Below the pieces are notes generated by a model, which had not been told where the DNA came from, made no database searches, and saw nothing but the letters and a program-made list of their open reading frames with translations. A DNA stretch of 64,000 bases, taken from Pseudarthrobacter sp. MM222 (lineage in GTDB: Bacteria; Actinomycetota; Actinomycetes; Actinomycetales; Micrococcaceae). The stretch spans positions 1,054,001 to 1,118,000 of the forward strand of contig NZ_OX352321.1 in assembly GCF_947090775.1 (NCBI RefSeq). The letters run 5' to 3'. Below, piece by piece: positions 33,157-46,962 of the stretch (positions are counted from its first letter, which is position 1; every line of letters starts with the position of its first letter). The translations under genes were made by a program, and so were the position numbers.

Positions 33157-33828
33157 CTAGTTGGTGCTTGCCATGGCCGGCGCTGCTTCATGTGCGGCGG
33201 AGTTCCGTATCCTCACCCGGAGATCTTCCTCGAATTTGTCGATGTCTGCGAGCCTGTTAAGGACGCTCTGGGCGCGTTCGATGGGTATGACGGCGACCCC
33301 GTCATCGTCGGCTGTGATGAGGTCGCCGGGGTTGACGACGGTGCCGCCGCAGGCCACCGGCACCGAGACGGCTCCCGGGCCGTACTTGGCTGGTCCTGCT
33401 GGCGAAACCCCGCGGGCCCAAACGGGCAGGCCCAGTTCCTTGATTGCCGCACGGTCGCGGGTCAGTCCGTCGATGATGACACCGGCGATGCCTTTGGCGA
33501 GGCAGATTTCGGCCAGGAGATCTCCGAATACGGCCCGTGTTGTTCCTCCGAGGGCGTTGATGACCAGCACATCACCGGCTTCGGCGTCGTCGAGGGCGCG
33601 GTGAATGGCCAGGTTGTCGCCCTCCCGGGTCAGCACGGTCAGTGCCGGACCCACACAGCGGGCATCGGCCCACTGTGATGCGATGCCTGTGTCCATGAGG
33701 TTGAGCCGGTCCATGGCATCACCGACATTGGCTGTGGGGTACCGCTTCAGGCCTTCAACAAACTCAGTGGCAGAGTTCGTGTGACGGGCGCCGACGGTGA
33801 GTGAAGTAGTTGCTGCGTCGATAAACAT
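33157..33828 (-). CDS. RraA-like protein (4-hydroxy-4-methyl-2-oxoglutarate aldolase type)
   Basis: The 223-residue protein has the RraA/HMG aldolase pattern: TANVGDAMDRLNLMD, CVGPALTVLTREGDNLAIHRALDDAEAGDVLVINALGG, VFGDLLAEICLAKGIAGVIIDGLTRDRAAIKELGLPVWARGVSP and the metal-site Asp in DGLTRD. Such enzymes are class II pyruvate aldolases or oxaloacetate decarboxylases. It is the third gene of a minus-strand group with a D-2-hydroxyacid dehydrogenase and an MHS-type transporter, pointing to breakdown of an imported hydroxy- or keto-acid. Confidence 0.88.
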   Translation of the reverse strand: MFIDAATTSLTVGARHTNSATEFVEGLKRYPTANVGDAMDRLNLMDTGIASQWADARCVGPALTVLTREGDNLAIHRALDDAEAGDVLVINALGGTTRAVFGDLLAEICLAKGIAGVIIDGLTRDRAAIKELGLPVWARGVSPAGPAKYGPGAVSVPVACGGTVVNPGDLITADDDGVAVIPIERAQSVLNRLADIDKFEEDLRVRIRNSAAHEAAPAMASTN

Positions 33829-33944
33829 GTTGTCTCTCAGTGGCTCGTATGGTGCGGATTCTGGCCGCTCTCACACCCGCGGGTGGCTTCTTGTGTTGAT
33901 GCCCGGAGGGCGGGCGGGTTGCCGGTACGGGTTTGTTCGGCTGG

Positions 33945-34931
33945 TTACGCGGGGGCGCAGGCGGTGATGGTGTTCACTGCGTGTTCTGGCCTTTGACCCG
34001 CGAGGGCCTGCCGGATGGCCTGCAGGGCGCCGGTTCCAGCGGCCAGGAAGGCCTCTTTGCTTTGCCCTGCGACGTGCGGGGTGACGATCAGGTTCGGCAC
34101 ATCTGCGATCTGGATCTTTGAGTGTGCGATGGGGTCTTTCATGTCCACGGACTCCCCTTCAAGGACATCGAGCCCGGCCCCGCCCAGCTGGCCGTTCTGG
34201 AGTGACTGGGCCAGGGCGGGTTCGTCGATGAGACCGCCCCGGGAGGTGTTAATCAGCACCGATCCTGGCTTCATCCTGGCAAGGGCGTCTGCGTCGATGA
34301 TTTGGGCGGTCTGTTCGGTCAGCGGCATGTGGAGGCTAAGAACGTCCGAGCCAGCAATTACCTCATCGACTGTTGCGGGCGCGGCACCTGCGGCCTGGAT
34401 TGCGGAATCCTGCACGAAGGGATCATGGACCAGGACGTGCATGCCGAATCCCTGGGCGATAGTGGCGACCATGCGGGCGATGTTGCCGAAGCCGAGGAGC
34501 CCGAGAGTGCGGCCGTGCAGTTCGAAGCCGTTCATGTGGGGTTTGGCTGCTGCCCATTGCCCGGACGTGGTTTGGGCGGTTCCGTAGGGGACTCTCCTTG
34601 CCAATGAGAGCAGGAGAGCGAAGACGTGCTCGGCGACGGCGCGGCTGTTGCTGCCCGGGGTGGTGGTTACCCAGATGTCTGCGTCGGTTGCCGCGTCGAT
34701 GTCGACGTTGTCGGTTCCTACTCCGTGGCGGGCGATGATGCGTAGCCGTGGTGAAGCATCAATTTTCTCCCGGTCGAAGCGTTCGGCGCGGAGCAGGACG
34801 GCGTCGATGTCGTCGCGGACGTCGTCGTAGCGGACGGCGTCCGGGCCGTAGCCCAGATGGACCAGTCCCAGGGTTTGGAGTTCTGCCAGCACATCGGTGT
34901 GGATTTCGTCAGAGACGTAAAAGGTCGGCAC
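33945..34931 (-). CDS. D-2-hydroxyacid dehydrogenase family protein
   Basis: The 328-residue enzyme shows RIIARHGVGTDNVDIDAATDADIWVTTTPGSNSRAVAEHVFALLL, the NAD motif LGLLGFGNIARMVA, MKPGSVLINTSRGGLIDEPAL with the catalytic Arg, Glu in VLEGE and His in VTPHVAGQS. It is a 3-phosphoglycerate dehydrogenase-like oxidoreductase interconverting a 2-keto acid and a D-2-hydroxy acid. It starts 7 bases after the transporter stop, so they are one operon, with the RraA-like aldolase 116 bases downstream. Confidence 0.9.
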   Translation of the reverse strand: MPTFYVSDEIHTDVLAELQTLGLVHLGYGPDAVRYDDVRDDIDAVLLRAERFDREKIDASPRLRIIARHGVGTDNVDIDAATDADIWVTTTPGSNSRAVAEHVFALLLSLARRVPYGTAQTTSGQWAAAKPHMNGFELHGRTLGLLGFGNIARMVATIAQGFGMHVLVHDPFVQDSAIQAAGAAPATVDEVIAGSDVLSLHMPLTEQTAQIIDADALARMKPGSVLINTSRGGLIDEPALAQSLQNGQLGGAGLDVLEGESVDMKDPIAHSKIQIADVPNLIVTPHVAGQSKEAFLAAGTGALQAIRQALAGQRPEHAVNTITACAPA

Positions 34932-34938
34932 GGTTTTC

Positions 34939-36264
34939 CTAGCGGTAGAGATGGGAGGCTGCGGTCAGGGTGTTGTTGCGTACCGTGCCCAGCAGCACGG
35001 CCAGGCCCAGGGCGCCGAAGATCATCAGCATGTAAGCCGGAATCATGGTGTTGCCGGTTTGGTCGATGAGCCAGGTAGCCACGTACGGGGCGCCAGCGCC
35101 GCCGAGAACGGCCCCGACGCTGTGACCGAACGCGACGCCGCTGTGCCGGACTTCCACGGGGAAAAACTCGGGCATGGCGGCGTAGGTCCCTGCCTGGCAG
35201 AGGGCGTAGGGGACCATGCCGAGGAGCAGACCGAAGATCGCCAGCGACAACGAGCCTGCGTTCATGAGCATGAAGGAGGGGAACGTGACCACGATGTAGG
35301 CAATGTAGGAAGCTGTCAGCAGCCGCTTGCTTCCGATGCGGCTGCCCAGTTGGCCAGCGAAGGGGATCAGCAGCGCCGCGGCGGTGACGGCGATCAGGAC
35401 GATGGTTGCGGCCTCGGCCTTCGAGAAGTCCAGGACCGTGCTGAAGTAAACGGCCACGTAGACGGTACCGATGTACGTGCCGATGTTCTGGACGAGGGCG
35501 ATGAAAAAGACCTTCGTCAGGCGCGAACGGTGGTTGCGGAACAGCTCAACGATCGGGGCCTGGGTCGTCTGTCCCTTGTTCGCACTCTCGGTGAACTCCG
35601 GGCTGTCCTCGATCTTCAGCCGCATAATCAGGCACAGAATGCCCAGCGGGATCGCGAGCAGGAACGGGATCCGCCATCCCCACGACTCCATCTCCGCCGC
35701 GGGCACAAAAGTGGCCGCCAGAGCAGCCAGTCCCGCAGCGCCGGCCTTGCCGAGGACACCAACGCTGGGAATGAAGGAGATGTAGAGGTTACGGCGCTCG
35801 ACGGGTGCCCATTCTCGGATATAGGTGGCCGCCCCGCCGATTTCTCCACCTGCAGAGAGGCCCTGCAGCATCCTGAGCAGGCCTAGCAGGATCGGTGCCA
35901 AGATGCCGATTTGCGCGTAGGTCGGCAGCAGCGCTGTAAGCCCGGCAGCTGCGCTCATCAGGATGACCGAACCAACCAGGCTGGCACGCCGGCCGTAGCG
36001 GTCCCCGATGCGTCCGAAAAAGATCGCGCCCAGCGGCCGGACCAGGAAGGCCGTACCGAAGACCAGGAACGTATTGAGCAGGCCTGCCACGGGATCACCG
36101 CCGGGGAAAAACACGACTGCGATCGTCGCGGCCACGTAGCCGAAGACGCTGAAGTCGTAGTACTCGATAAAGGTGCCGAACGCGGCGACAGCGGTAGCCT
36201 TCTTCGCCTTTTTCTGATGGACGGCATCCGCTACCTGGGGAACGGACTGACTAACTTGGGGCAT
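34939..36264 (-). CDS. MFS transporter, metabolite:H+ symporter (MHS) family
   Basis: The 441-residue protein has 12 membrane helices. TAVAAFGTFIEYYDFSVFGYVAATIAVVFFPGGDP, FGRIGDRYGRRASLVGS and GLSAGGEIGGAATYIREWAP mark the MHS group, which imports organic acids and osmolytes such as shikimate, citrate, dicarboxylates or proline. It leads the operon with the dehydrogenase (7-base gap) and the aldolase. A palindrome at 36285-36295 and the divergent double IclR regulator suggest substrate-dependent control. Confidence 0.92.
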   Translation of the reverse strand: MPQVSQSVPQVADAVHQKKAKKATAVAAFGTFIEYYDFSVFGYVAATIAVVFFPGGDPVAGLLNTFLVFGTAFLVRPLGAIFFGRIGDRYGRRASLVGSVILMSAAAGLTALLPTYAQIGILAPILLGLLRMLQGLSAGGEIGGAATYIREWAPVERRNLYISFIPSVGVLGKAGAAGLAALAATFVPAAEMESWGWRIPFLLAIPLGILCLIMRLKIEDSPEFTESANKGQTTQAPIVELFRNHRSRLTKVFFIALVQNIGTYIGTVYVAVYFSTVLDFSKAEAATIVLIAVTAAALLIPFAGQLGSRIGSKRLLTASYIAYIVVTFPSFMLMNAGSLSLAIFGLLLGMVPYALCQAGTYAAMPEFFPVEVRHSGVAFGHSVGAVLGGAGAPYVATWLIDQTGNTMIPAYMLMIFGALGLAVLLGTVRNNTLTAASHLYR

Positions 36265-36284
36265 CTTTGCTCCTATAAAAAATG

Positions 36285-36295
36285 GGACATTGTCC
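36285..36295. promoter_or_regulatory. Candidate IclR operator of the transporter operon
   Basis: GGACA-T-TGTCC is a perfect 11-base palindrome 21 bases before the transporter start on the minus strand. It fits the size of IclR-family binding sites and would overlap the promoter or leader. Confidence 0.45.
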
Positions 36296-36460
36296 TAATA
36301 TGTATTTCAAGTGTGATGTGCGCCATGGTGTGCTGTCAAGCGCTCATGGCGGGGAGGAATGTGTCTCGTCCTCACGACTGCCCGCGTTCGCTGACGGTAG
36401 CGTGGTGAAAGCAGTTCCGGCCCCGAGGGGGAACCGGAGTATCAAGAGAGTGGTGGAACC

Positions 36461-37984
36461 GTGGTGAGCGAAAGTGCCGTAGCAGGGAACGAGCGCATTG
36501 TTGAGGTCCTGCACGCCTTGGTGACCCGCGCAGATGCGACCGGCGTCCGTGAACTCGCACTAGCCTTGGGCGCGAGCCGCAGCACCGTTAACCGTGTCCT
36601 GCTGGGCCTGGAGGAACACGGGCTGGCTGCCGTCAGCGGCAACGGAAACTATCAGGTCGGACCGCGGCTGCGTGTCCTGGGTGCCGCACTGCACGCACGC
36701 CACCCGCTGTTGCGCAGCGCTGAAGCGATCATTGAACGCCTGGGCGAACAATCCGATGCCACTGTCCTTATCGCTGTTCACGACGCGCCCCGACCCAGCG
36801 CCGTTGTTGTCGCTTGTCGGCGGCGGCCCGGACCTATCAAGTATCTCCTCGAGCCCGGGACGGTCTTGCCCCTCCACGCCGGCGCAACCGGCCGCTCGAT
36901 CCTGGGCCGACTAGGAATCAGTGCCTTGGGTGACCGGCAGCTGGAGTGGCACACTCCCGATACCGTCACCGAGCGTGCCGAACTTGAAAGACTCCTCACC
37001 GAGGACCGCCGCGCCGGATACACAATCAGCGTCGGACAGCAATTTCCCCTGGCCGCTGGTGCTGCCGCGTCATTCCAATGTCACGGGCTGACCGGATCCG
37101 TCTCGATCACCCGTCCACGCTTTCTCACCGGCGATGAGGACCTTGCCCGATTCGGCCCGATGGCGCGGCAAGCCGCTCACGCCATCGAAGCCGCGTGTGC
37201 GGGAAATCAAGCACCAGGCAATCTGGAACCCATCACGTACCCTGCCGGTTCCACTGCCGTGGAACGCATTGCCCGCCTAGTCACCGCGCTGGTAGCCGAA
37301 CCCGATGGGCTGCCCACCGGCTACGAGCTCGCGCGCGGAATTGGAGCCAACATAGCCACCACCAACCGCCTGATCTCCACCGCCCTGACTACAGGACTGG
37401 CTTTGCAGCGCCACGACACACTGCACCCTGGCCCCCGCCTGTTTCACTGGGCAGCCCATCTGGGTCCTGCGGTGGACACAGCTGTTGTCGCACATCCGAT
37501 TCTCCGCGGACTTGCCGAGGAATCCGGTGAAACCATCGGACTCATTCAATTCCATGCCGACACCAGACAGGCCGTGATGACGACGGTGGTGGACGGGGTC
37601 CGGCCCCTGCATTACGGTCTTGCTTCAGGTGTGGCTATTCCGCTCTACGCCGGCGCAGGCGGGAAAGCCATTCTCGCCCACTGTCCCCCCGGTGATCTTG
37701 ACGCGCTCACGCTGGAACCCCTCACCGAACGCACCCAAACAGACCCGCGAGCCCTTGAAAACGATCTCCAAACCATACGGGAGCGCGGATGGGCGACCGG
37801 CGAGGGTGAGCGCATTCCTGACGCCTTCGGCGTCAGTGCCCCCTACTTCGTTGACGGCAACGTCGCTGGATCCATCACCGCCACCGTCACCAGACTCCGC
37901 CTGCCCGAGCTCGACGTAGAGGCCCTCGCGCACATGGTCCAGCGTTCAGCGCAGCAGCTCACACGCGCCCTTTCCGTCCCCTAA
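36461..37984 (+). CDS. Double-module IclR-family regulator
   Basis: The 507-residue protein is two IclR proteins joined head to tail. Module 1 (about 1-245) has the HTH VRELALALGASRSTVNRVLLGLEEHGLA and VLPLHAGATGRSILGRLG. Module 2 (about 265-505) has LPTGYELARGIGANIATTNRLISTALTTGLA and VAIPLYAGAGGKAILAHCPP. IclR proteins are normally about 250 residues and work as tetramers, so a double protein may need only two chains. GTG 36461 follows a weak site. It is divergent from the organic-acid transport operon and probably controls it. Confidence 0.85.
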   Translation: MVSESAVAGNERIVEVLHALVTRADATGVRELALALGASRSTVNRVLLGLEEHGLAAVSGNGNYQVGPRLRVLGAALHARHPLLRSAEAIIERLGEQSDATVLIAVHDAPRPSAVVVACRRRPGPIKYLLEPGTVLPLHAGATGRSILGRLGISALGDRQLEWHTPDTVTERAELERLLTEDRRAGYTISVGQQFPLAAGAAASFQCHGLTGSVSITRPRFLTGDEDLARFGPMARQAAHAIEAACAGNQAPGNLEPITYPAGSTAVERIARLVTALVAEPDGLPTGYELARGIGANIATTNRLISTALTTGLALQRHDTLHPGPRLFHWAAHLGPAVDTAVVAHPILRGLAEESGETIGLIQFHADTRQAVMTTVVDGVRPLHYGLASGVAIPLYAGAGGKAILAHCPPGDLDALTLEPLTERTQTDPRALENDLQTIRERGWATGEGERIPDAFGVSAPYFVDGNVAGSITATVTRLRLPELDVEALAHMVQRSAQQLTRALSVP

Positions 37985-38026
37985 AACAACGCCGGGAAAG
38001 ACGTCACGCCGGGACTCCTCTGCTCT

Positions 38027-38409
38027 CTATGGCTGGCAGCCGACGCAGAACATCCTTGCCAGATATTCGAGGTGTGCCAGGACCACGAAGTCTGGGTAAC
38101 GCCACAGGAGCTCTCCGGCGACTAGCACTGCCGCATGAAGACACACACGCACCATTCGTGCATGCTGTGACCACCCGATCGAACGGTGAAAAAGCACCCC
38201 GCCGATGACCAAGGTGACTCCCACGAGCATCATCGGAGTCAGTGGTTCGCCGAAGATGGCTGCTGCCAGCAGCACGGTGAGAATCACGCCGAGAGCGGCC
38301 CAGATACCGTAGGCAACCCCCAAAGCCAGGCCAGCCCGGAGGACTCCTGCAAGGAAAGCGAAAGAGGCGATGTATCCGGCAACTACGATGACTTGGTCTT
38401 CCCGGGCGC
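38027..38409 (-). pseudogene. SMR-family (EmrE/QacE-like) exporter, 5' truncated
   Basis: The frame reads VIVVAGYIASFAFLAGVLRAGLALGVAYGIWAALGVILTVLLAAAIFGEPLTPMMLVGVTLVIGGVLFH, which is helices 2-4 of a small multidrug resistance protein. Helix 1 with the essential membrane Glu is missing, no start codon lies upstream, and an unrelated tail of about 38 residues follows the last helix. It is probably a dead exporter gene, left between the regulator at 36461 and the hydrolase at 38483. Confidence 0.7.
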
Positions 38410-38482
38410 GACTGCCGGGTGATGGCCCGTGTTGGCCGGGGTTCTCGGCCCGACCTCCTGTGGAGGAGCCGAGGCAGTCGCG
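38407..38482. repeat. Inverted repeat around the truncated SMR gene start
   Basis: CGCGACTGCC at 38407-38416 and GGCAGTCGCG at 38473-38482 are perfect 10-base complementary arms with a 56-base spacer. The left arm coincides with the point where SMR homology begins. It may be the scar of the event that removed the exporter 5' end, or a terminator for the hydrolase gene. Confidence 0.4.
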
Positions 38483-39121
38483 TTATGCCCGGGTCAGGCG
38501 TGCGGCCCCGGCTGTTGCCGAGCTTCCGAGATCGCTCTTTTTCAGAGCCTGCTGGGCTTCTATGGCATCGGCCCAGGCATCGGTGGTGCTGACGGCGGCC
38601 CAGTTTGAGTTCAACAGTGTGAGCAGGGTGGTGTGCACTGTTTTTGCGTCGGCGAAACCTGCGTCGTTGGCGAGGTTGATGGCCCCGGTGGCATCTGAGA
38701 GAACTTCGGTATTGAAGCCGAGGAACTCCGCTTCAACGGCCGAGGCGAGGATGCAGTTGTTGGTCATGTAGCCGACGAGGGTGACGGTGTCGATGTCATG
38801 CTGGCGCAGCCAACCGGCCAGGTCAGTGTCAGCGTAGACGGAGCCGTACTGCTTGATGACGCCCTTCCATGCATCTGTCCTGCGGCGTTCGATGTCGGGG
38901 TGAAGTTCAAATTCCGGTGTGCCCGGCGCAAAGACCGGTGCGCCTTCGCCTGCACTGTGTTGTACGGCCGCGACGGGAATGCCTGCGGCGGCCGCAGCGT
39001 CGACAGCCCGCACGATCATCGCCAAGGAGTCCTGGTGCGGCGGGTACTGGATCTCGAGAGGTCCGTTGAAGTACTGCTGCTGGACGTCGATGAGGATAAG
39101 GGCGCGACGAGGGGTGCTCAT
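38483..39121 (-). CDS. Isochorismatase-like cysteine hydrolase
   Basis: The 212-residue enzyme has the cysteine-hydrolase triad: Asp in ALILIDVQQQYF, Lys in the TDAWKGVIKQYGS region, and Cys in GYMTNNCILASAVEAEFLGF. The family cleaves amides (nicotinamide, ureido compounds) or isochorismate. ATG 39121 follows GGGAGAACATC. It is divergent from the GlxA-type regulator at 39256 with a 134-base gap, so it is the likely target of that regulator. Confidence 0.9.
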   Translation of the reverse strand: MSTPRRALILIDVQQQYFNGPLEIQYPPHQDSLAMIVRAVDAAAAAGIPVAAVQHSAGEGAPVFAPGTPEFELHPDIERRRTDAWKGVIKQYGSVYADTDLAGWLRQHDIDTVTLVGYMTNNCILASAVEAEFLGFNTEVLSDATGAINLANDAGFADAKTVHTTLLTLLNSNWAAVSTTDAWADAIEAQQALKKSDLGSSATAGAARLTRA

Positions 39122-39255
39122 GATGTTCTCCCGGATAGTGGTTAGCTGGCCGCCTTGCGGCAACCCTTCCATCTTTCGCTTTCCACACCGCGACCACCAG
39201 TGGCACGGACGCCCGCATACGATTGATTCAGGCCAAAATGAGAAGGAGGGGCCGA

Positions 39256-40221
39256 ATGCGAATCGCGGTGTACGCCGTCGATGACGTGACGATGTTTCAC
39301 CTCGCAGTTCCGCAGATGGTTTTCGACGAGGTCACGCGCCAGGGACTCGCCGAATGGAAGACCATTCTTTTCTCCGATCAGGCGGGACATATCCGAACGA
39401 CAGAGGGTTATCAGCTGGGAGAGGTCCGGGGCCTCAAAGACGCGTTAGATGCCGACGTCGTCGTGGTGCCCTCATGGTTCGACGACGGCCGCGCGCCCGG
39501 CGAATCCCTACGCCGGGTCCTTCAGCAGGCGCACCAGCGGGGCGCGACAATCCTGGGACTCTGTCTTGGCGCTATCCCCGTAGCAGATGCAGGACTACTT
39601 TCCGGGCGCCGGGCAGTCACGCACTGGCAAGCCTTCGATGCACTTACTGTCCGGCACCCTGATGTTTTCCTCGATAAAACGGTGCTCTACATCGATCACG
39701 GTGACGTATTGACCTCGGCCGGCACCGCGTCCGGACTGGATGCGTGCCTGCATCTGGTGAGGGCCCGCCTCGGGGCGGATGCAGCAAACCAGGTAGCACG
39801 CAGTCTGGTCATCGCCCCACACCGGGAGGGCGGACAGGCGCAGTACATTGAACACCCAGTTCCGCCGCGCTCCTCAGACGACCCGATGGCGCGCTTGCTC
39901 GAGTGGGCTTTGGGTCGCCTGGGTGAACCCCTCAGCGTCGATCGCCTCGCCACCCAGGCGCACATGAGTCGTCGAACCTTTGTCCGTACCTTCCGGGCTT
40001 CAACAGGGACGACGCCGTCGGCGTGGATACGCACCCGACGGCTCGACGCTGCCCGGCGGCTGCTGGAAACCACCGACTGGTCCGTTGATCAGGTTGCAGC
40101 TGACTGCGGCTTTGGCAGCGCTGTGACCCTCCGACAGAACTTCGCAGGAGCGTTTTCCACCACACCGACGGAATATAGACGCCACTTCGCCGCTCAACTC
40201 AGCCGGGAACCCTCACGCTGA
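39256..40221 (+). CDS. GlxA-family transcriptional regulator (DJ-1/PfpI plus AraC HTH)
   Basis: The 321-residue protein has an N-terminal DJ-1/PfpI domain (MRIAVYAVDDVTMFHLAVPQMVFDEV, TILGLCLGAIPVADAGLLSGRRAVTHW, YIDHGDVLTSAGTASGLDACLHLV) and a C-terminal AraC double HTH (LSVDRLATQAHMSRRTFVRTFRASTGTTPSAWIRTRRLDAARRLL). It binds DNA and senses a small molecule through the DJ-1-like domain. A strong AGGAGGGG site sets the start at 39256. It is paired with the divergent hydrolase. Confidence 0.92.
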   Translation: MRIAVYAVDDVTMFHLAVPQMVFDEVTRQGLAEWKTILFSDQAGHIRTTEGYQLGEVRGLKDALDADVVVVPSWFDDGRAPGESLRRVLQQAHQRGATILGLCLGAIPVADAGLLSGRRAVTHWQAFDALTVRHPDVFLDKTVLYIDHGDVLTSAGTASGLDACLHLVRARLGADAANQVARSLVIAPHREGGQAQYIEHPVPPRSSDDPMARLLEWALGRLGEPLSVDRLATQAHMSRRTFVRTFRASTGTTPSAWIRTRRLDAARRLLETTDWSVDQVAADCGFGSAVTLRQNFAGAFSTTPTEYRRHFAAQLSREPSR

Positions 40222-40369
40222 TTCACTTGATTCCCCCTGCAAACGCCTACATATCAAAGCGCAATTCAGAGCTTCGATATAACCGCCACAGTCGATTAAC
40301 AGTTGGTCCGAAGCCGCTGTCTTTCTGCTCAATCGGAGTGGAATCCGCTTCTGCCGGTCAGCTTGCAGG
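40222..40369. other. Non-coding stretch after the GlxA gene
   Basis: No supported gene, repeat or strong hairpin was seen. The short minus-strand frames here have no family signature or ribosome site. Confidence 0.5.
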
Positions 40370-40642
40370 CGTGTCCCGTTTGCGGGCGTAGGCGCGGTTG
40401 GCGCGCTCCTTGGCACCGCATCGAGCGAGCACCGCGAGAGACAGGTCCTTGAGGAATACACCGACCGTGCACTTCACGGACCGGCGGCTCAAGTGGCAGA
40501 CAGCATGGAAGAGCTTCATGACCAAACGCGTGTCGACGGGCTCATGCTGGTTGTCCAAGGGCGCTCACGCCGTGCACAAGCACGCACAGTGGAGCTGATA
40601 GGGGCTCTGAAGCTCGACAGGCACTCACAGCAGGTCATGTGA
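40370..40642 (+). pseudogene. C-terminal remnant of a luciferase-like (LLM) oxidoreductase
   Basis: One frame reads GAVGALLGTASSEHRERQVLEEYTDRALHGPAAQVADSMEELHDQTRVDGLMLVVQGRSRRAQARTVELIGALKLD and then stops at 40642. The pattern GPAAQVADSMEELHDQTRVDGLML resembles the C-terminal end of LLM-class monooxygenases (GTPEQVADxLxEL...xDGFxL). No N-terminal three-quarters are present and no start is seen, so it is a leftover next to the rRNA operon. Confidence 0.4.
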
Positions 40643-40754
40643 GTCAGTACACAGGAATCCGATTTGGCCGACGAGGGGAGCGAGGGCCGACTTCGCGGCA
40701 GAAATCCGGGCGAACACGGGAGTTTCGGCCCCTGGGGACCCTCTTAGGGGCGAT

Positions 40755-40783
40755 TTGTGCAGGGTCCCGGTGCCGTGTAAAGT
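40755..40783 (+). promoter_or_regulatory. rRNA operon promoter P1
   Basis: TTGTGC at 40755-40760 and TAAAGT at 40778-40783 are separated by exactly 17 bases, about 410 bases before the 16S gene. TAAAGT-type -10 boxes are usual for actinobacterial rrn promoters. A GC-rich stretch follows. Confidence 0.6.
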
Positions 40784-40919
40784 AATTCGAGTCGCCGCCG
40801 CTGATGCGGAAAGATAGCGACCGACCCCCTGATAAACAGCCTGAAAATGGCACGCAAATTTGCGCGCTAGTTACTGGTGGGGACCCGCTCGTGGAAATGG
40901 AAATCGCGGAAACGCCGAT

Positions 40920-40948
40920 TTGCAAAGCTCCTCGAAACCGGGTAAGTT
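40920..40948 (+). promoter_or_regulatory. rRNA operon promoter P2
   Basis: TTGCAA at 40920-40925 and TAAGTT at 40943-40948, again with a 17-base spacer, lie 240 bases before 16S. Tandem rrn promoters are common in this group. Confidence 0.5.
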
Positions 40949-41005
40949 TGAAAAGTTGCTCCGGAGCGATCCACGGCTGAGATGTTGTGGTGGTGCCGGG
41001 TGTGT

Positions 41006-41032
41006 CTGTTGTTTGAGAACTCAATAGTGTGC
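41006..41032 (+). promoter_or_regulatory. Conserved rrn leader motif (antitermination/processing)
   Basis: The sequence TGTTGTTTGAGAACT followed by CAATAGTG recurs almost unchanged in the 16S-23S spacer at 43067-43090, as TTGTTGTTTGAGAACT then ACATAGTG. This element is typical of Gram-positive rRNA leaders and spacers and is thought to act in antitermination or processing. Confidence 0.55.
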
Positions 41033-41188
41033 CAAGTTTGTTGATACCAATTTATTATTAATTGGTTGAATTGACTGGATTATGCCACCCCGTGGTGTGG
41101 TCTGGTTTTTACAGCTGGTTTCAAATTTTGTGCGGCCATTTTCTCCCGTTTTCCCGGGGGTGGTGGTTGTGTCTGTTTTTGTTTTACT

Positions 41189-46358
<5,170 letters not shown>

Positions 46359-46611
46359 ACCACACACCACCCCGCGAACCCGTTCAAAAGGGGTTCGCAC
46401 CAAAGGGGTGGTACAAAGAAACAAGACTGCTTGCGTCCACTATGTGGTTCCCAACCAACAAACCCGGTCCCGCCGGCTTTGTTGCCACGGGAACAAGAAA
46501 CCACAACTGAATAACAACACCACCCCCGCCCCCAACCGGGCGGGAGCACATGTTGTAACCACAAAGATTTCCCACCCCCGACGCCCAGGCGCCCGGGGGA
46601 CGGGTAACAGG
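46359..46611 (+). other. 23S-5S spacer
   Basis: No gene is present. Bases 46429-46448 pair with 43079-43098 over 20 positions including two G-U pairs and form the base of the pre-23S processing stalk. Confidence 0.75.
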
Positions 46612-46730
46612 GTTACGGCGGTCATAGCGTGGGGGAAACGCCCGGTCCCATCCCGAACCCGGAAGCTAAGACCCACAGCGCCGATGGTACTGCACCCGGG
46701 AGGGTGTGGGAGAGTAGGTCACCGCCGGAC
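46612..46730 (+). rRNA. rrf: 5S ribosomal RNA
   Basis: About 119 bases from GTTACGGCGGTCATAGCG through CCCGGTCCCATCCCGAACCCGGAAGCTAAG to GAGTAGGTCACCGCCGGAC show the standard 5S order, with helix I formed by GGCGGT and ACCGCC. It is followed directly by the operon terminator. Confidence 0.95.
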
Positions 46731-46740
46731 AAACATTAAG

Positions 46741-46773
46741 CCTCAGGCCCCGACACAAACGTCGGGGCCTGAG
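46741..46773 (+). terminator. rRNA operon terminator
   Basis: A perfect 13-base GC-rich stem (CTCAGGCCCCGAC with GTCGGGGCCTGAG) closes a 6-base ACAAAC loop 12 bases after the 5S gene and is followed by CCATTTA. It is an intrinsic terminator. Confidence 0.9.
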
Positions 46774-46962
46774 CCATTTAACACCCCCTTGGGCCCTTCG
46801 TCTGGCCCAGCGAATGGTCGATAGAACCTTGGGAATACCTTTAACCCGGCAATCTATTTCGGCGTCGGGCATTGTGAGGCTCTATTTCGCACGCTAGGGT
46901 TTGGATTCCTATCAGCCTTTATGGCTTAGAGTGCGTCGATCGGACCGAATAGGAGTCCTGAG

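Noticed and set aside
40213..40598. Small minus- and plus-strand open frames after the GlxA gene
   Set aside because: No ribosome sites or motifs; the only coding-like frame is the monooxygenase remnant described separately.
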